Assembly (NCBI GenBank): GCA_022181005.1
Contig: BQMV01000275.1
Span: 1 to 5,797, forward strand
From: Anaerolineaceae bacterium
Lineage (GTDB): Bacteria > Chloroflexota > Anaerolineae > Anaerolineales > Villigracilaceae
Direction: 5' to 3'
DNA length: 5,797 nucleotides
Shown here: piece after piece, positions 5,522-5,797 of the stretch
How positions within the stretch are numbered: the first letter of the stretch is position 1
Layout: each line of letters begins with the position of its first letter
Position numbers and translations under genes: made by a program
The notes under the pieces: model-generated
Database searches by the model: none
Told to the model about the DNA's origin: nothing
Seen by the model: the letters and a program-made list of their open reading frames with translations, nothing else

Positions 5522-5797
5522 ATGGCGTCGGGAGATAAAATTCGCGTTCTCATCGTGGATGACGTTACAGAGACGCGCGAGAACATTCGCAAACTTCTGC
5601 AATTTGAGTCTGACGTTGAAGTGGCGGGGATGGCGCGCACCGGGAAAGAGGCGATTCAAATTTCCCTAGACGCCAACCCGGACGTCATCCTCATGGATAT
5701 TAATATGCCGGATATGGATGGAATCGCGGCGACGGAAGCAATTCGTTCGAGGCAGCCCGCCGGTCAAGTTGTAATCCTATCCGTCCAGAACGATCAG
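5522..5797 (+). CDS. Receiver-domain protein, probably N-terminus of a CpaE/TadZ-like pilus protein (3'-truncated)
   Basis: The frame is open to the right edge; 92 residues are visible, nearly all of them a CheY-like receiver domain. It has the acidic pair D13-D14 in VLIVDD, the phosphoacceptor D59 in LMDINMPDMDG, and S87 at the switch Thr/Ser position in ILSVQ. The conserved lysine lies beyond the edge. In Tad pilus loci CpaE/TadZ proteins have an N-terminal receiver-like domain followed by a ParA/MinD-type ATPase that localises the pilus machinery. The position 32 nt after cpaB, and the sequence style ETRENIRKLL and MDGIAATEAI, favour that over a stand-alone or DNA-binding regulator. Many CpaE/TadZ receiver domains have lost phosphorylation residues; this one keeps them, so it may be a genuine phosphate acceptor. 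The ATPase half is not in the window, so the fusion is inferred. Confidence 0.8.
   Translation, partial: MASGDKIRVLIVDDVTETRENIRKLLQFESDVEVAGMARTGKEAIQISLDANPDVILMDINMPDMDGIAATEAIRSRQPAGQVVILSVQNDQ

Overview
The window looks like a stretch of a bacterial chromosome of roughly even base composition, with six genes all on the + strand. The best guess for the source is a member of the Chloroflexota (Anaerolineae-like). This is inferred from the protein styles: GT-C type multi-spanning membrane proteins with a C-terminal soluble domain, a cytoplasmic DegS-like kinase beside a NarL-type regulator, and a CpaB protein followed by a receiver-domain protein that resembles the N-terminus of the CpaE/TadZ-like ATPases of that phylum. 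No database search was possible, so the taxonomy is an inference.

Left block (3-2442): two polytopic membrane proteins overlap by 32 nt and look co-translated. The first is cut by the window's left edge. Both carry a T/R-x-DG motif, a membrane domain and a C-terminal soluble domain. The second has an early DD motif typical of lipid-linked-sugar glycosyltransferases of the GT-C fold. They probably work on cell-envelope polysaccharide or glycoprotein, with substrate unknown.

Middle block (2485-4268): a well-formed sigma-70-type promoter (TTGCCC, 17 bp, TATACT with extended TG) drives a NarL/DegU-type response regulator. A soluble, cysteine-free DegS-like histidine kinase follows 15 nt downstream. 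Together they form a complete two-component system with all phosphotransfer residues in place.

Right block (4354-5797): a 147-nt intergenic region carries a perfect TATAAT box and, downstream of it, a perfect 7-bp inverted repeat just before the ribosome binding site. It leads into cpaB, the SAF/RcpC-domain protein of Tad/Flp pilus assembly. A receiver-domain protein follows, truncated by the right edge, probably the start of a CpaE/TadZ-like protein. The simplest reading is that the window holds the beginning of a Tad pilus operon with a dedicated two-component system immediately upstream that may control it.

No RNA genes, mobile elements, CRISPR arrays or insertion sequences were seen. I did not find clear evidence of an undescribed system. 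The most noteworthy signals are the leader dyad before cpaB, the dyad flanking the -35 box of the regulator gene, and the stop/start arrangement between cpaB and the receiver gene.
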